From: an uncultured Eggerthellaceae bacterium | GTDB taxonomy: Bacteria; Actinomycetota; Coriobacteriia; Coriobacteriales; Eggerthellaceae | DNA: 5,308 nucleotides | Direction of reading: 5' to 3' | NCBI GenBank assembly: GCA_910584145.1 | Contig: CAJTXX010000014.1 | Span: 1-5,308, forward strand | In this document: piece by piece, positions 5,305-5,308 of the stretch | Layout: each line of letters begins with the position of its first letter | How positions within the stretch are numbered: position 1 is the stretch's first letter | Notes under the pieces: generated by a model | Told to the model about the DNA's origin: nothing | The model's input: the letters and a program-made list of their open reading frames with translations, nothing else | Databases searched by the model: none | Translations under genes and position numbers: made by a program

Positions 5305-5308
5305 GGCC

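Overview
The window is high-GC bacterial DNA with four functional blocks. The best fit is an actinobacterial gut anaerobe of the Coriobacteriia (Eggerthella and relatives). That placement is an inference. It rests on the GC-rich coding, a transposase OrfA carrying the 'IFREAG...RIERC.ARW' signature I associate with that group, a small actinobacterial-type zincin, and an oxalyl-CoA decarboxylase. No rRNA or other phylogenetic marker is present.

Layout: positions 1-76 are a short flank with two small palindromes. Positions 77-1602 are a full-length IS3-family insertion sequence with degenerate terminal inverted repeats, an OrfA (141-872, +) and a DD(35)E OrfB (767-1576, +). The protein homology crosses from the OrfA frame to the OrfB frame near position 788, with no recognisable slippery sequence there. 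A perfectly phased T TTA AAA heptamer does lie further upstream (641-647), but slipping there runs into a stop. OrfA also contains a perfect 17-bp inverted repeat (235-274). Positions 1603-1812 are an intergenic segment bounded in part by a 10-bp inverted repeat, possibly a small dispersed element. Positions 1813-2196 (+) encode a 127-aa zincin-like metallopeptidase-family protein of unknown role.

The second half is on the minus strand. Oxalyl-CoA decarboxylase (oxc, 5304-3538) is followed after 67 bp by an AEC-family permease (3470-2340). A 13-bp GC-rich hairpin sits in the gap, and a rho-independent terminator at 2230-2204 ends the transcript. The gene pair mirrors yfdU-yfdV in the E. coli yfdXWUVE cluster. 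The inferred job is oxalate catabolism: oxalyl-CoA is decarboxylated to formyl-CoA plus CO2, with the permease a candidate carrier for oxalate entry and/or formate exit. The partner formyl-CoA:oxalate CoA-transferase (frc) is not in the window. The terminator separates this operon from the convergent zincin gene.

I see no clearly new defence or mobile system. The most interesting points are the broken or unconventional OrfA/OrfB junction, the OrfA palindrome, the oxc-permease hairpin and the large hydrophilic insert in the permease.
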